From assembly GCF_015706575.1 (NCBI RefSeq), contig NW_024037059.1, forward strand, positions 16,095,730 to 16,159,729: a DNA stretch of 64,000 nt, written 5' to 3'. The stretch comes from Patiria miniata (taxonomy: Eukaryota; Echinodermata; Asteroidea; Valvatida; Asterinidae). Shown piece by piece: positions 24,201-36,733 of this stretch (the stretch's first letter is position 1; each line of letters starts with the position of its first letter). The position numbers and the translations under genes were made by a program. The notes below the pieces were generated by a model, which saw nothing but the letters and a program-made list of their open reading frames with translations, made no database searches and was not told where the DNA came from.

Positions 24201-27200
24201 ACGCGCTAAAGAGAACTTGGTGTTTTTACATTTTCATCTTGAAATCAAAGAGAGTTTTGAAGGTAACGTTCTTGGTGTTAAAGCTAGCATTTCCAAGACT
24301 GACCGTACGTTTAGATTATCTTTATTAATCTTGGATTAATATTGTCCAACGAAAGCGAAATAGAAGTTATATGTGAATTACAAATAATTTCAAACTTCTG
24401 TTACATTGCTTATTGCTACAGAAACGTACGTATTAATACCCTGAGGTCAAAATAAATCCCTTTCATACCTTGAGAAGAGCAAACTCTTGGCCACAACTTC
24501 GAGACCTTTCCTGGTTCCTCAAGCATCCTAGCTTTTGTTTACTTTCGACTGGCAACCATATATTGCAAAGTTTTGAAGTGGGTGGTAATGGTGTCTTGTT
24601 GATTCAATCGACCGTAGAATTCCTGCTCAGACATGGTCCCCGCAAGCCGGTGTCATCAGAGAGCTCTTCAAGCTCTTTAAGAAAACGATACTTCAAACTT
24701 GACGAATGTTTGCTTTGGCCTGGACGGATTTAAAATAGTTTGGTCAAATAAGTGTTTCGTTTTCTTGAGTTCTAGTAGGGCCCACATTGTAAATGTTACT
24801 TTAATTGACTTTTGCTTTTCAAAATTACTTTCTCAGGCTATTGAAAGATTGAAGAGGATTTCTAAAACAGTCAGGATTGTCGCTGGAATATGTCTTGCTC
24901 TGAAAAGGTATTATTTCATTTCTATTCTAAATTGGAAACAAAATGAGATAATTGAGATGAATACTTGAATAATTATTTGTCATTTTCATATTTAATTGTG
25001 CTCTTTCACGTTTTTAATTCATCTATCAGATAGACAGATGACACATTAGGAACAAGAATCTGTACTTTTGTAATTTCTTTGATCTCCCTGCTTAGTTACG
25101 TTAAGACAGCGGAGACAAAGCAATGGTCTCTTATTGAGATGCATCTCAACCTGCGTGCTGACATGGAGAAGACACTAGCATTCGATCCCATTATGTTCTC
25201 CAAACTACGAGTGGTGAGTCAAATAACAATAAAATTGTCTGTTTGTCTGTCACTCTGTTTAAAATACTTCTTCATTTCATGTTTGTCAAACGGCTGACAT
25301 TGTGACCATGTGTGTCATTTATACATTTGCAAACTTTTGGAACTTATAACATTGTCGATACGTTTTTGTTTTGGTGGCTAGACGCGTGGGTCAGAGAAGC
25401 TTCGTGGCATTCTGTCAGCCAAGTCAAGCGAGAGAACCAAGGAGGATATTGATGTTGTAAGTACCCTGATTGTCAGTTTATCCTGGGAGATGCGAGCATT
25501 TAGCCACAGAGAGACAAACTTGAGCTCACAGAGATACCTGTTGCGCCATGATTGAGTTTCTTATATTGTTAAAAAATCCCAGTATCAATTTTGACAGTTA
25601 TTTTGATTACATTTTCATTCAGAAACTTATAGAAGTTTATGCACGTTATTCTATTATACATTATTTCGCAGGTTCTAGCACTTTTACGCAAGAATAAGAC
25701 CTTTGCTGATTACGACAGGGACACACAGATTGCGTTGGCTAAAGTCATGGAGTACCTCAGGTAGTAAAACTTTTAACATTCCTTCAGGAAACAAGCAATA
25801 GTTTTGAACACATTAACAGAAAAATACTGAAGCAATGTTGCTTGTTAGGACTAATTTAATATAGGGAATACATTTGTTAACACAATCTTGAATGAAACGT
25901 AATCGGGCATCGCGGCCAATTCTGTTCTTGTTTGTGTCTGTCAAAAACTTTTCTTACTTCATAGTACATATTGAAGAAAAGTCATCATGCAATTTGTTTT
26001 ATGAGAGTTCTTTGATGATGATTTTATTGTCTTGTCAGGTATGAGCCACGGCGAATCATCTTGAAGGAAGGCCATCAGGCGTCAGGGTTCTACATCATCT
26101 TATCAGGCACCTGTCTAGTCAACCAGAAAGAGATTGATCCAAGGAATAATGAAACATTCGTCAGGACGATTGATGAGATACATGCTGGAGACTCATTCGG
26201 GGTATGTACACAATCTGTCAACTTGGCTCTCCCTTCCATGATTCCGCATATCAGGTCAAATTAAAGATAAAGAAAGTTTTTTATCACCTTTTCTTGGCAG
26301 GATAATGAATTACTGAATGATTGTGTGCGAGTGGTCAGCGTAGTTTGCAAAGACGAATGTGAGGTGCTACTGGTTGATAAAGAGGTGGGTTTTTTCGGAC
26401 TTTTTCCTTCGAAATAATAGATATTTTAAAATCATCTTAAAAGTGCATATAACAAGTTTAATTTCTTTTAATTTCAGGATTTCAATCTGATAATCCGTGA
26501 GCCACTAGAGAGAGAGAGGGTGAAACTTCTCCATTTCTGCAGCAAGCAGAATGTCTTCGAGAAGCTCCCAACCAACCTGGACTTTCGTGGTAATAACTAT
26601 GCCATCTCAGCCAAAAAATACAAGTGAGTTATGAATGCTTAGATTACACAAAGACTTGGAGCGATTTGGCAAGTAAAACGAAATTATATTGACGACATTC
26701 TCCAGGTGAATAGAGAGAACTTCGCACACACAAAAACGATTTATTAGGATATGTTGCACCTCCTTGTCTGATTTATGTTTATGTGCAGTATATAGATTTA
26801 TTAATGTTAGTGTATCAACAGTTTATTCTGTTAAAGGCATTTTTTAATTCTTGCGTTTTAACATTTTCTCCTTTTAGACCTGGAGTCGTGATAACCAGCG
26901 ATATCAGCGAAAGTGACTACATCTATGTTGTTCAATCTGTAAGTAGTACTTTTCTCCTTTTTTGTGTCATTGTATTTTCAAAATTCTTGAAATTTTAACT
27001 AAAATTTCGGTTTTGTTAGTGGTTGTCCAATAATTTCTCAGCCATTAATTTACAGTGTTAAAGTTTCAACTGTTTTTTTTCTATAGGGAAAGTGTAGAGT
27101 AATATCAGAGGTGAAGGAGATAAAGAGAAGGGCGCCCTCTGCCAAAAATGTCACGCGTAAACCAATCAACGATGAGGGGTGGAAAAAGGACGCAACACTC

Positions 27201-29629
27201 AAACGAACGCGTGAGTTGATGTCGCTGTTTTGGCAAGAAAAACTAATTGTTTGGATAGATTCTGGAAGAGATAATTTTGATCCTAAACAGCAGTATTCCC
27301 ATGTATTTTATATGTTCCCTTTCTGTTACCGTTTTTCTATTTTCCAGTCCTTTTTTAAATTTGATAAATGGTATGTTTTGCAACAGGACAGTCTAGGCCT
27401 ACAGCCTGGAATTGTGGTGTTCAAATTATTACGTTAATTATCACCTTTTCTATATTTAGTGACTGTATTTGAGACAATGGGCAACAGAAGGAAGTGTGTG
27501 TCTGAACCTAAACCGGCACATATCGAGCGACAAAAGACATTCTTCTCTCTGAGTGGAATCAAGGTAAGTCACGTGACTTCGATATTATCCAATCATTTTC
27601 CTGTCATAGCGCTCAATCAATTTAATTATTTACATGCTATTGTAGAGAACTAACAGGCATTAAAGTTACATGTATTATTTTCATTTACAGTGCTTTAGTA
27701 ATGCAGATTATACATGTTCATAATTTTGATAACAAATTGATAGGAATCTTCAGTGAAGATGCACGGCAGTCCTCCATATTTCCATCGCACGGCTGTCAAA
27801 CGCCTCACATTACCAGCAATTAAAGACAGACGTCATCGGAATAAAGTTATAGTATGCAAAGGTTTCATCATTCACTCTGCATATCATGGTGGTTCTTGTA
27901 ACAAAACAAAAATAACCCACCTGTTGCTAATTTTTGGTTTAAAAAAAATTGTTTCACTGACATCTTCCTGTTTCTGAAATTCAAACATTCTTTCAATCAT
28001 TTCCCCCCACAAAAAAAGCATGCTCTAATTACATTATAATCATTATAAATCTGACCTCTTGCTCTTTAGTTTGATGGGATTGTTCTTTGTCTTTTTGTCA
28101 TCTTTATCTAAACTATCATTTGTTTGCAGTGGTAATTTTGAAGCTTATATCACCAATGAATGAACATAATCGTTATTGTTTAAAATGTAATTTTTTTATC
28201 AAACTTAATTATGTAGAAGACCGTGGATTTTGTAGACAGTGATGAAACAGAAGACCCCCCTGCACTGCCGAAGACTTTGTTTGATGAGAAAGACCAACTG
28301 CAAACTAAGCCAAACTTAGAAGGTAATTATTGCCAGGCACAATTCAACAAAATCTTTTGTTTTTATTTTCTGCCGATTAAAATTAATTGCAATTAATTAA
28401 TTGTTTCCTAAACTTCTGCCTGGATACTTCGGAGGGAAGTTGCGATAGATGTGGCATGGTGTAATTCTGTTTTTCCTAATTCTCCTTTCAGAGCCACCTG
28501 ACAAATCTGGAATGACCACAACATGGCGTCGAGTCAGCATGGCTGCCAGTGCTATCAGTCAAAAGGAGGCAGGTCAAAAATCTTGGACGAAACAACTAAT
28601 GTTTCGATTCTAAGCTATGAATATAAGGCGGGGTAGATACAAATTATGTATTAAAAATAGCAGGCATTGTGCTTGCTAATGTATACATACAAACAAACAA
28701 ACAAACAAGTTTAAAAAAAAAAAAACTAGCCAACAAACAACAGACCAAAAACAAATGAGACAAACCATTCAGTCCTATACTTTAAATTTTCAAATGTATT
28801 TAAAATTGATTTTTGGTCTCATTTGAAATTCAGAAACGAAGCAATCCTCTTCTGTATTTGAAGCCCAGCCGTCTAAAATCAACTTATGCTGAAGTAGCAG
28901 TGCTCACTGAAGGAGATGTATTTGTGAGTAGTTTTACAAACGTAATTCTCATTTCAGTTTTAGCTGTCAAAAGTCCACATTTGAGAAATGTTTTTCAGTA
29001 AATATGTGTACTGTATGCTGATTTGTATCAATACTTGATTAAAACTCAGCTTTGTCATTGGTTGTTGGTTGCCAGGGTGTTGAGACGTTAGTAACCAGTA
29101 GCCAATCAGACACCCGTCTGAGTTTGGTGAGTGAGGGCGTTGACTGCATTGTTATCTCTAAGAAGTTCTTTGCAACCCAAGCCACAGTCAGCACCATTCA
29201 ACAATCCACGAAAAAGGTGAGAAAAAGTAGACCTCGCTCTAGAGACAAACATTGTATACATTACAGTGGATATTGTTTTCTGTTTGATTTAGGCGGCTAA
29301 CTGGGTTTGTTTTAATTGACACTTTTTAACATTTAAACCAAAAATTATAGCAAATAAAGCGAACATAATTTCAAGGCAACTTAACTTTACGAGATTGAGA
29401 ATGAATCTCAACTTTAAACACTTTTCAATTGAAACGTTATGTATTCAACTCATTTAATCATGATACACATTTTGCCATTATTTTTTGTTACTAGGCAATC
29501 GATTACCCGTCTGCTGAATACACCCTGAACAAAATCCGTCAAGCGAGGGCGTGGTCGTCTTACAAAGAGTCTCTGGTTAGAGAAGTTTGCAACCATAAAC
29601 TGTCTAAAGCAGGAGAGTTGAGTAGGTGA
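21286..29629 (+). CDS. CNBD2-like cyclic nucleotide-binding domain protein, copy 2, long N-terminus (19 exons, 1062 aa)
   Basis: Coding exons: 21286-22719, 22949-22969, 23900-23941, 24837-24907, 25096-25213, 25382-25456, 25672-25760, 26039-26201, 26301-26384, 26478-26623, 26878-26938, 27087-27210, 27460-27563, 27744-27851, 28217-28322, 28492-28568, 28834-28923, 29076-29216, 29495-29629. Exon 1 alone encodes 478 polar, disordered residues rich in Ser/Arg/Glu/Pro, ending in a cluster of RRxS sites. Then come the basic helix RLKRISKTVRIVAGICLALK, a first CNB (aa ~588-730; RIILKEGHQASGFYIILSG, GDSFGDNELL, VLLVDKEDF), the first half of a second CNB (aa ~751-775, DYIYVVQSGKCRVIS), an insert of about 160 residues, and its second half (GDVFGVETL ... 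SEGVDCIVISKKFF). Exon lengths match copy 1 in several places (84, 61 and 163 bp), showing tandem duplication. Exon 16 needs a GC donor (GAG|GCAGGT) to stay in frame. Confidence 0.8.
28689..28708. repeat. (CAAA)n microsatellite
   Basis: Five CAAA units in the intron between exons 16 and 17 of the second CNBD2-like gene, followed by poly-A. Confidence 0.85.
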
Positions 29630-30286
29630 TGGTATGGATGTTGTCTCTCAAATCTGTTTGAGTTTAAATAAGCACTAAAGATACTTTGAGTCATAGAACG
29701 CCCTCTGTTGATTTCAGGTAATATACGACAGGCAGAATACCTTCTCTGTTCGTATCGTGTTGGCACAACAGAGAAGTCATTTAGTTTCAACCTTTTATAT
29801 TTCTGATTCTTGATTGGTTGGTTGATTTTGTCAAAGTAGACTCTTAATTTGATTACTGCTTGTCTCGTCATTTCGAAAAGTGTTTGATAAAAGTTGGTCA
29901 TACATTCTTTCATATTATTCTCAGTTTGCAATTGTATTAAAAAGTATGACAAGTCCAAGCATTTTTTATCAGATCGTTCATCTAATGTGCAATTTTACTT
30001 TTGAGGTGTTTGTTTTTAATAATTACATGTATTATAATTGTGTTCATATTGGGATTTTTTTTATCAAACTGTGCAATTTAATTCCTGTAAACTTGTTAAC
30101 AAATTAACTTACTGCAAGCAAAGTTTATTCTTAACCCCAAAAAATACATGTATATGCGAAGATTTTAATTAATTGTTGTCTACAAATTTGCGTTAAATGG
30201 GGGAGGATTACAAACGTTGTAACATTTTGGTCCGAATTGTATATCTGAATTTTATCTGTTTAATTATAGGATTGATTTAGTGTCAA

Positions 30287-30292
30287 AATAAA
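30287..30292 (+). terminator. Candidate polyadenylation signal, CNBD2-like copy 2
   Basis: AATAAA about 660 bp after the stop at 29627-29629, followed by G/T-rich sequence (CATTGGCGG, GCAGTTGTTT). Confidence 0.5.
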
Positions 30293-33034
30293 ACCATTGG
30301 CGGAGCAGTTGTTTCCTTGAATTTGATTCCTGTAATAGTTGTATGTGCAGTTTTCTTTTCTTGTTTTCGCAATGTCCGAGTCCGAGCCGCCATGCTTAGA
30401 CAGAAGATATGTGAAGGGTGGCGGCAATAAAGCATTTATGTTGAAGTAGTTCGGCCGGTGGTTTTCTCGATGCGTCCATACAAAAGCCGTAATAAATCAG
30501 ATTAGTCATTCGTATTGAGATGCCAAGCGGAGGGAGGGGGCAACATGTGCGGGCAAACAGGTCTATGGTTGATTTAAGCTTTGAAATTGGCTTGCTCTGC
30601 ATGTTAAAAACCAATCAATATTTATTTGAGTCCAACACAGAAGGTATTTTTCTAGTTATCGCATGGACTGATTATTCTTTGTTTATAATTCAAATTAAGT
30701 TGACTTCAATACAGCTACATATGGCCATGGGAACGACGTCATCGCCTTGTGTCGACGAAAGAGCGCCACCATTTGTTAAAAACGGGAAAGGTGCAGTGAA
30801 ATGGCGGCGTGTGCAAGGTAATTTAAATTATTTCGAGTGAAGATGTAGTTGAATTTCAGACGTTATAACCCATATTTTAGTCGAGATTTTAGGTTACAGT
30901 GGTTGTTTATGTACGTAATACTAAAATGGCACCGAATATAGACACGTTGAATAAACATTTGCACAAGAATTTAATGTAAACTTGCATTTCAATTTCGACT
31001 GAACATGTCCAAGTCCAAGTGAACGCGTACGTGTTGGCCTACGTGTTTTCACTGCGCCACTTCGTACAAATAGACTAGCTATAGCTAGGCCTACATTAAG
31101 GGTAGAATGCAGATACTAGTTTGTCACCGTATGTAACTTCAGTAGTCAGTCATTACAAATGTGTTAAAAAACGTGGTAAATTTAAAACCGTGTAACAAGT
31201 TTATACTTCATGTACTTGGCCACTCCTCCACGGAAACTTTTCACGACTCCCAATGACGGCTGTTTCGTGTCCCGAAAAGAGCGCCCTCAAATGACCGAAT
31301 TTTCGCATTAACAGAGTTTTCAACCCTCCGCGTCGTCTGCAGCTTCTGCTTGCTTCGTGAAATATTAAGCCACTCATTCTAGGAACTGCGGCTAGTATCG
31401 GCTTCAGGAATTTAGCAATTTATTCTAAATCCTCAATAATGTGAGGATGTTAGAATAAAGCCTTTTGGGTTAGACAATTTTTAGGCTTTGATATAATTTA
31501 TTGAGTGGGGCCTGAAGCCGAATCACAAAGCTGAAGGTCGGAACACATAATGTGCCTTTTCACAGAAATGTCTGACCAGTTTTCCCAAATTTGTTGAAAT
31601 CATTACCAAACATGAGAAATATTGTAAACTTTCCTATCTAGAGATTGTGACTGAAAATATTACCATATCTATAAGGGACAAGAACAATTCGTAAATTATG
31701 TTTCAGGGAGAGAGTGGGGGAAATGTTTTAGAATCTACACATCTCGCACTGACAACATTATTGTTTTGTATAAATATATAACTTGGTATGAATATAAAGA
31801 ACAATGGACATATTGTTGAGTTGAATGTTGAAATTTTTCAATTTACTGTGCAGACAATACATTTTCTTGTTATGCTCAATTTAATGACCTCAACTCGCTT
31901 TTAGTACAGTAGGCCTATAGATAACAAAGCAGACAAAAATGGAATTGTCTCGGAAGGTTTGTACAAATGTCAATTACTTCATTCGTCAAAATACTCAAAA
32001 ATATACAGATATGATTTCATCATCAAATTGCATCTCTTTTTGGCATTGGTGTATTTAAATGTTGTTTATAATACAGATCTTTTCTTCAAATACTAACTAC
32101 TGAAAAAAAATAGTGTGTATTATTTCATGGCTCACTAAAATAACTAGGTTAAAAATGAGTTACAACATACAAGTCAGTGACTACATTGGAGCATCCCAAT
32201 AATAAATTTGCTGAGACTGATTATAAGGTAACATACAGCAAACACTGTACATAGCAAATAATTACATGGCAAGTTGGACTAATCCTCTGTAAATTTTCGG
32301 CTGTGAATTACTATTATCGCAAACAAAGTGCTCATACGCAATTTTAAACAATTAAATAGAAAGCAAATGTATGTTTTTCACACTAAAAACACACTTTAGA
32401 GAAACAAAACACAACAAATTAATGTTTGTAATCAGTCATTTGATTCAAGTTAAGATGTACAGTAGTAGCGTATAAGCTGCAAAATTTATTTAGGTATAAT
32501 TTGTTTATACAAAATAATCCCATTACATTGTATACTGCGCCGCTAACAAGAAAAAGCAAAAACAAAATCCGGGCACTAAACTGAACATTCACGAAAGACT
32601 CTGCAACTGAATGCGCAGGCATTGTGTCAAATAGTGTACCCACCAAACAAATGTCGCTCCCTGATCAAGTGACACAATGTTTCCACCATAAATAGGGGCC
32701 TGCATGATTGTCCAGTTATTCTGTGACCAGATTGGGCAACAAGTTAACTACATAACCCAAACTAAACTGTACAGTTTAACTTAAAGCTACAACGAATGGA
32801 ACATAGTGGGGGGTTTTACAAATTGGTCAGATTTGACTACTTTTTCTGAGTTGATTACTGTTTACAAAGTAAACTGCGTACAAGCACACTTTGAAATAAC
32901 TTTATGCACTTCAGAACATGTCTAAGAAATCTATTTTGTTTTCTTCGCAGTAATAATTCCATTTAACCGAGATGATGTGAACAAAACTCATACACATCAA
33001 TTGGAAAGGGTGATATCATTTCATCCGCATGTAC
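30293..33034. other. Convergent spacer between CNBD2-like copy 2 and the first M6 gene
   Basis: No gene that I can support. The + strand gene ends near 30290 and the - strand gene's 3' UTR must lie to the right. Short open frames such as 30720-30817 have no splice partner that holds up. A hairpin at 31420-31458 is listed separately. Confidence 0.45.
31420..31458. repeat. Short hairpin
   Basis: TTATTCTAAATCCTCA pairs with TGAGGATGTTAGAATAA across a 6-nt loop with one bulged base. A second small inverted pair (AAAGCCT / AGGCTTT) follows to about 31498. Confidence 0.7.
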
Positions 33035-36000
33035 CTACAGGTCATATTCATTGTACCTGTCGTACCGATCATACCGACTACCAACATCAATCGGTTCAGC
33101 TGATCTGCTCATATTCTTAATTCGACTGCTATCAAGCGGTGCCGGTCGCGTGGTGTGGTAATCATTGTAATCTAAGGGATCATAAGACCTTGTCCTATGT
33201 TGTAAGTTAGATAATGGTTCCCTCTGTTGTAAGTTAGCCAGAGGTTCCCTGATCGATGGGATATAGGGAGGTGGATTGGGAGGGATTTCTTCTTGTCTTG
33301 GGAATGATGTCATCTCCAAGGAGCTGTATCTCTGGTCCGGCTCGGAATCTTCATACTTCCCGTTGTCCGTGTAAGCCCCGTTGCCTGTACCGGCGGTACC
33401 GACGCGTGTCAAGGCGATATTGGTACGGGTCTGTCCGCGCGTGTTGCCGGTCGCACTTCGCTTGCTGCCTCGCATGATATCGCGGACTCCTGACCGCATG
33501 TTGTAAGAGCCAGCGGTACCTGTCACGTAGGCGCGCTTGTAGCGATCCAGAAGCTGGGCAAAGTTGGCTGACATGCTTATGGTAAACTGAATCTGTCGTG
33601 TCAGAGTAGAAGAAAATGTCCCACGTGAATACATGTCCAATTTAAATTACAATTTAGGACGGCTAATAATAAATTGGAAGGTCTGAAGTACAATTTTAAA
33701 CAGATTTATCATAAAGATATCTGATAATTACATACATATTAGAATATCAGATTCCCTATTGAATGCAGTGCGGTATGGCTGAACAAAGTGTAACAAATTT
33801 CGCTCTCTCCAATTATTTGGGAAAAAAAAAATATTTTATATAATTATTGTATTTATTTCTTTTTGTTTCAGGGAAGGGAAGAAGACTTCATGGATTATCA
33901 ACACATTATCTCCATTCTAGTCTAGGATCACAACTTACAGCTGCAAGAAGTATCAGAAGACATCCCAGGAAAGCAAGACAGAACAACAACATCAGATTCT
34001 GGAAACAGAATTAAAACAATGACAAGAACGTCAAGTTATTCATAAGGTAAGCGTTCATGAAATGGTACAACCCGAATGCATTTGAGAAGGTCGATATTTT
34101 TCGTTTTTGTGAAGATCGATACTTACGCTGGTGCATATATCGTTCATTTTTTCATCGCAAATCAACTCCTTCCCCGGTCCCACTGCAGTATCGGGAGACA
34201 GAAGTCCTGAAGAAAAGCCATATAAACATTTTGAGTCCATACTAGCACAATAAACAAATATTTTAATAATTTATATGTTGACACCGATCACAAGGGCCCA
34301 TTTCAAATCTGCATTGACGTTTATAAAACAAAAAAACGGACACAAGTTCTTTTTGTAAAAACAGAAGAGTGTAATTATGAGAAATTCTCAATCACATTCA
34401 AACAGTTTAACATTCTTCAATTTTTTGGGTCAAGGAATTGTTGATCAATTATTTTACTGACCCCACTGTACAAGATTCAAACAGGTCTGTTGGTCCAACT
34501 GAACTCCATAACAAACTCCATGATTCATGGCAAACATGAAGAAAACAGGCACAACCGCAAAACAGGTGGCAGTCACCCAGCACAGGATCAGGAAGTAAGA
34601 AATCACCAGGAACTGAAATGGTGAAGGACAATTAGAATTATTATTATTCATAAACAAATAAAAATGTCAGTTTTTGTGTAGATATCTGTCCTGCCTCATC
34701 TTGCGTCACACCTTCTGTCAAGAGCAAAAAAATCTTTCCAGGTTGTCAGTAGTGTAATGACAAGTTAGGACTATTTCAATTATGAAATACTTGTTAGAAA
34801 ATGTGATGTGTTCCATCCCAACAGCATGTGTCCGGTAGATCTGACACAGCTCAGTATTAAAAATAACAGATACATAATACAGCAGTACCTCGTAAAAGAA
34901 ATTAACGTCGCCCTCTTAAAAATAACTAATCTTTTCAAACAAGTTATAATATCTCATGAACGTGAATAGTTCATAGAGTAAAATGAAAATCAAGAGTGTT
35001 AGTAATAAGTACTTACCACAGCGGTCTGGCATCTGCCGCTTCGTCTGGTCTTGAATCGACAGAGATACACGGATCGCGTGGCTCCGGTTCCCAGGCAACT
35101 AATTGCCAGTAAGATGATTGCAATAATGAACATGAAGACAGACAGGCAATAGATGACGATCTGAACGTTGGTAAACCTGAAGAGAAGATGAGACAAGTTC
35201 AGACAAGGAAGGAGAAGATGGAGAAGTGTGTGCATTTGTGTAAATGAAACATTGTTATGTGGGTCATCAATACATTCGGCCACTCGCATCTTTTACTCGT
35301 CTTTTATGACGTTATTATAACGTGACTTGATCTGCATCAAAAGTGGGTCCAGTTTTCTAACTCGGCAAGATTGAGCAGAAATACTGACAGAAGAATAATC
35401 CTTGCAGCTTATTAGATGGGATTTTTGCAACTGTTTATCCAGATCGAAGTCATTATTTATTTCTTCTTTCAGGACTTTTTCTTTTTCCGTTCGAATAAAA
35501 AATTCAAAATTCATGGTTGATATCAAGAAATCGGTGAATATTCGAATCAAAGCCTATATCTAATGGTATTTAAAAATTAATAAGACCTTTTTTCAGAATC
35601 GAACAAATTTGTCAATTAATTAATACACTTACCAGACATTGAATGCATCACTGACAGGTGTACCGACAAACAGATACTTAGCCTGTTCTCCGGCCAGATG
35701 GAATCCAGCCAATAAGAGAATATCACCAGCAATCATCATAGCACAGGCAAGGATAGATGGACAGGGAAACTTGAGACAACAATCCCCACATTGCCCGGGC
35801 ACTGTAAACAAACACGAAGTTTGAGAATCGTAAAACGAGAACTTCCAATTAAGGCAAATTCCCCAAATTCTTCCCCAAATAAATAAATAAATAAATAAAA
35901 CATGAAGTAGTTATTTAAAAATTACAACAAAATAAAACATAGAAATAGAAATAGTTTAACACATAATACAGTGTAAAGGATTTACCAGAAAGGCTAATAA

Positions 36001-36733
36001 ATGGAGAAATTGAGAAAATGATAGTGGTAAGTCTACAGCTCTCAGAACATGTCTAAAGCGAAAAGCAGCTGTATTTTGTCTGTGGTTATGGTGCAATCCA
36101 CAAAAAGTTGAAAATGTGTAAATGCATGTACGGCAAGCCGAGCCTGTCAACACCTTACACCTGCTAAATACCAATCCCGCAGGGATCGGATTTTGTTGCC
36201 TTTGGTAACCGATATGAAAATGAAATTGATACTGGTGAGAGATGAAACGAAGCTGAATTCTTAAAGTGATTTCTGAGGTCGCGCCAGAGGAAAACAGCGG
36301 TAACGTTGTTTGTATTGTTTTCCCAACGGAACAGTTAACAATACAACATTGCTAGAAAGTTACATTTTGCACTGTGTCCTGTAAACGACCCCGTTACAAT
36401 TTTCCTCTGTAACTAAAAACGAGGCACTATTAGAAGAGGAAAATTATATTCAAGGAATAACACAATCTGAAATCGAATCTTATTCTACAAAAGAATACAA
36501 TATAGCGACGCAGCCTGCACGTCATGGATCCCGTTAATGTACTAAATAATATAATAGAGCTACACGAAAGATAAACAAATGTTTTAAAGCATTAAAAAAA
36601 AAACTCAAAATTTCTGATAATTTTTGTACCACAATTAACGTAGGGTTCCAAATGTGCATGAGTTGCCATACTCACATCGAGTGTAGTAATCCACAATGAC
36701 CTCGTCCCTCGTTACATTGGATTCTTGATCCAT
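33035..36733 (-). CDS. PLP/M6-family tetraspan membrane protein, copy A (7 exons, 411 aa)
   Basis: Exons in reading order: 36733-36676, 35801-35633, 35176-35017, 34612-34462, 34206-34127, 33998-33939, 33592-33035. Proteolipid/M6 proteins are four-pass plasma-membrane proteins of neurons and epithelia. Seen here: a short N-terminus, a Cys-rich juxtamembrane CGDCCLKFPCPS (likely acylation), TM1 (~36-56), TM2 (~80-104) followed by CLGTGATRS, which matches the M6 signature, TM3 (~130-152), an outer loop with four cysteines (163, 173, 196, 204) as in the family's two disulfides, and TM4 encoded by a 60-bp exon (aa 207-226, NLMLLFCLAFLGCLL). Most relatives end soon after TM4; this one adds about 185 residues with a PPPY motif (aa 333-336) and a Tyr/Asp/Arg-rich end. 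The exon-4 donor is GTCAGT. It is the tandem paralogue of the gene at 39058-43903, with identical intron phases. Confidence 0.87.
35876..35899. repeat. (AAAT)n microsatellite
   Basis: Six AAAT units in the first intron of the copy A M6 gene. Confidence 0.9.

Noticed and set aside
30720-30817. Open frame starting at an ATG and ending at a donor-like GTAATT
   Set aside because: Its only plausible partner exon is the antisense frame above, and it has no homology that I recognise.
33871-34047. + strand exon-like open frame (acceptor at 33870, donor at 34048) that could continue from 30720-30817
   Set aside because: It is antisense to the 60-bp TM4 exon of the M6 copy A gene (33939-33998), whose frame, splice sites and paralogue match are far stronger. 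The + strand frame shows no known domain.
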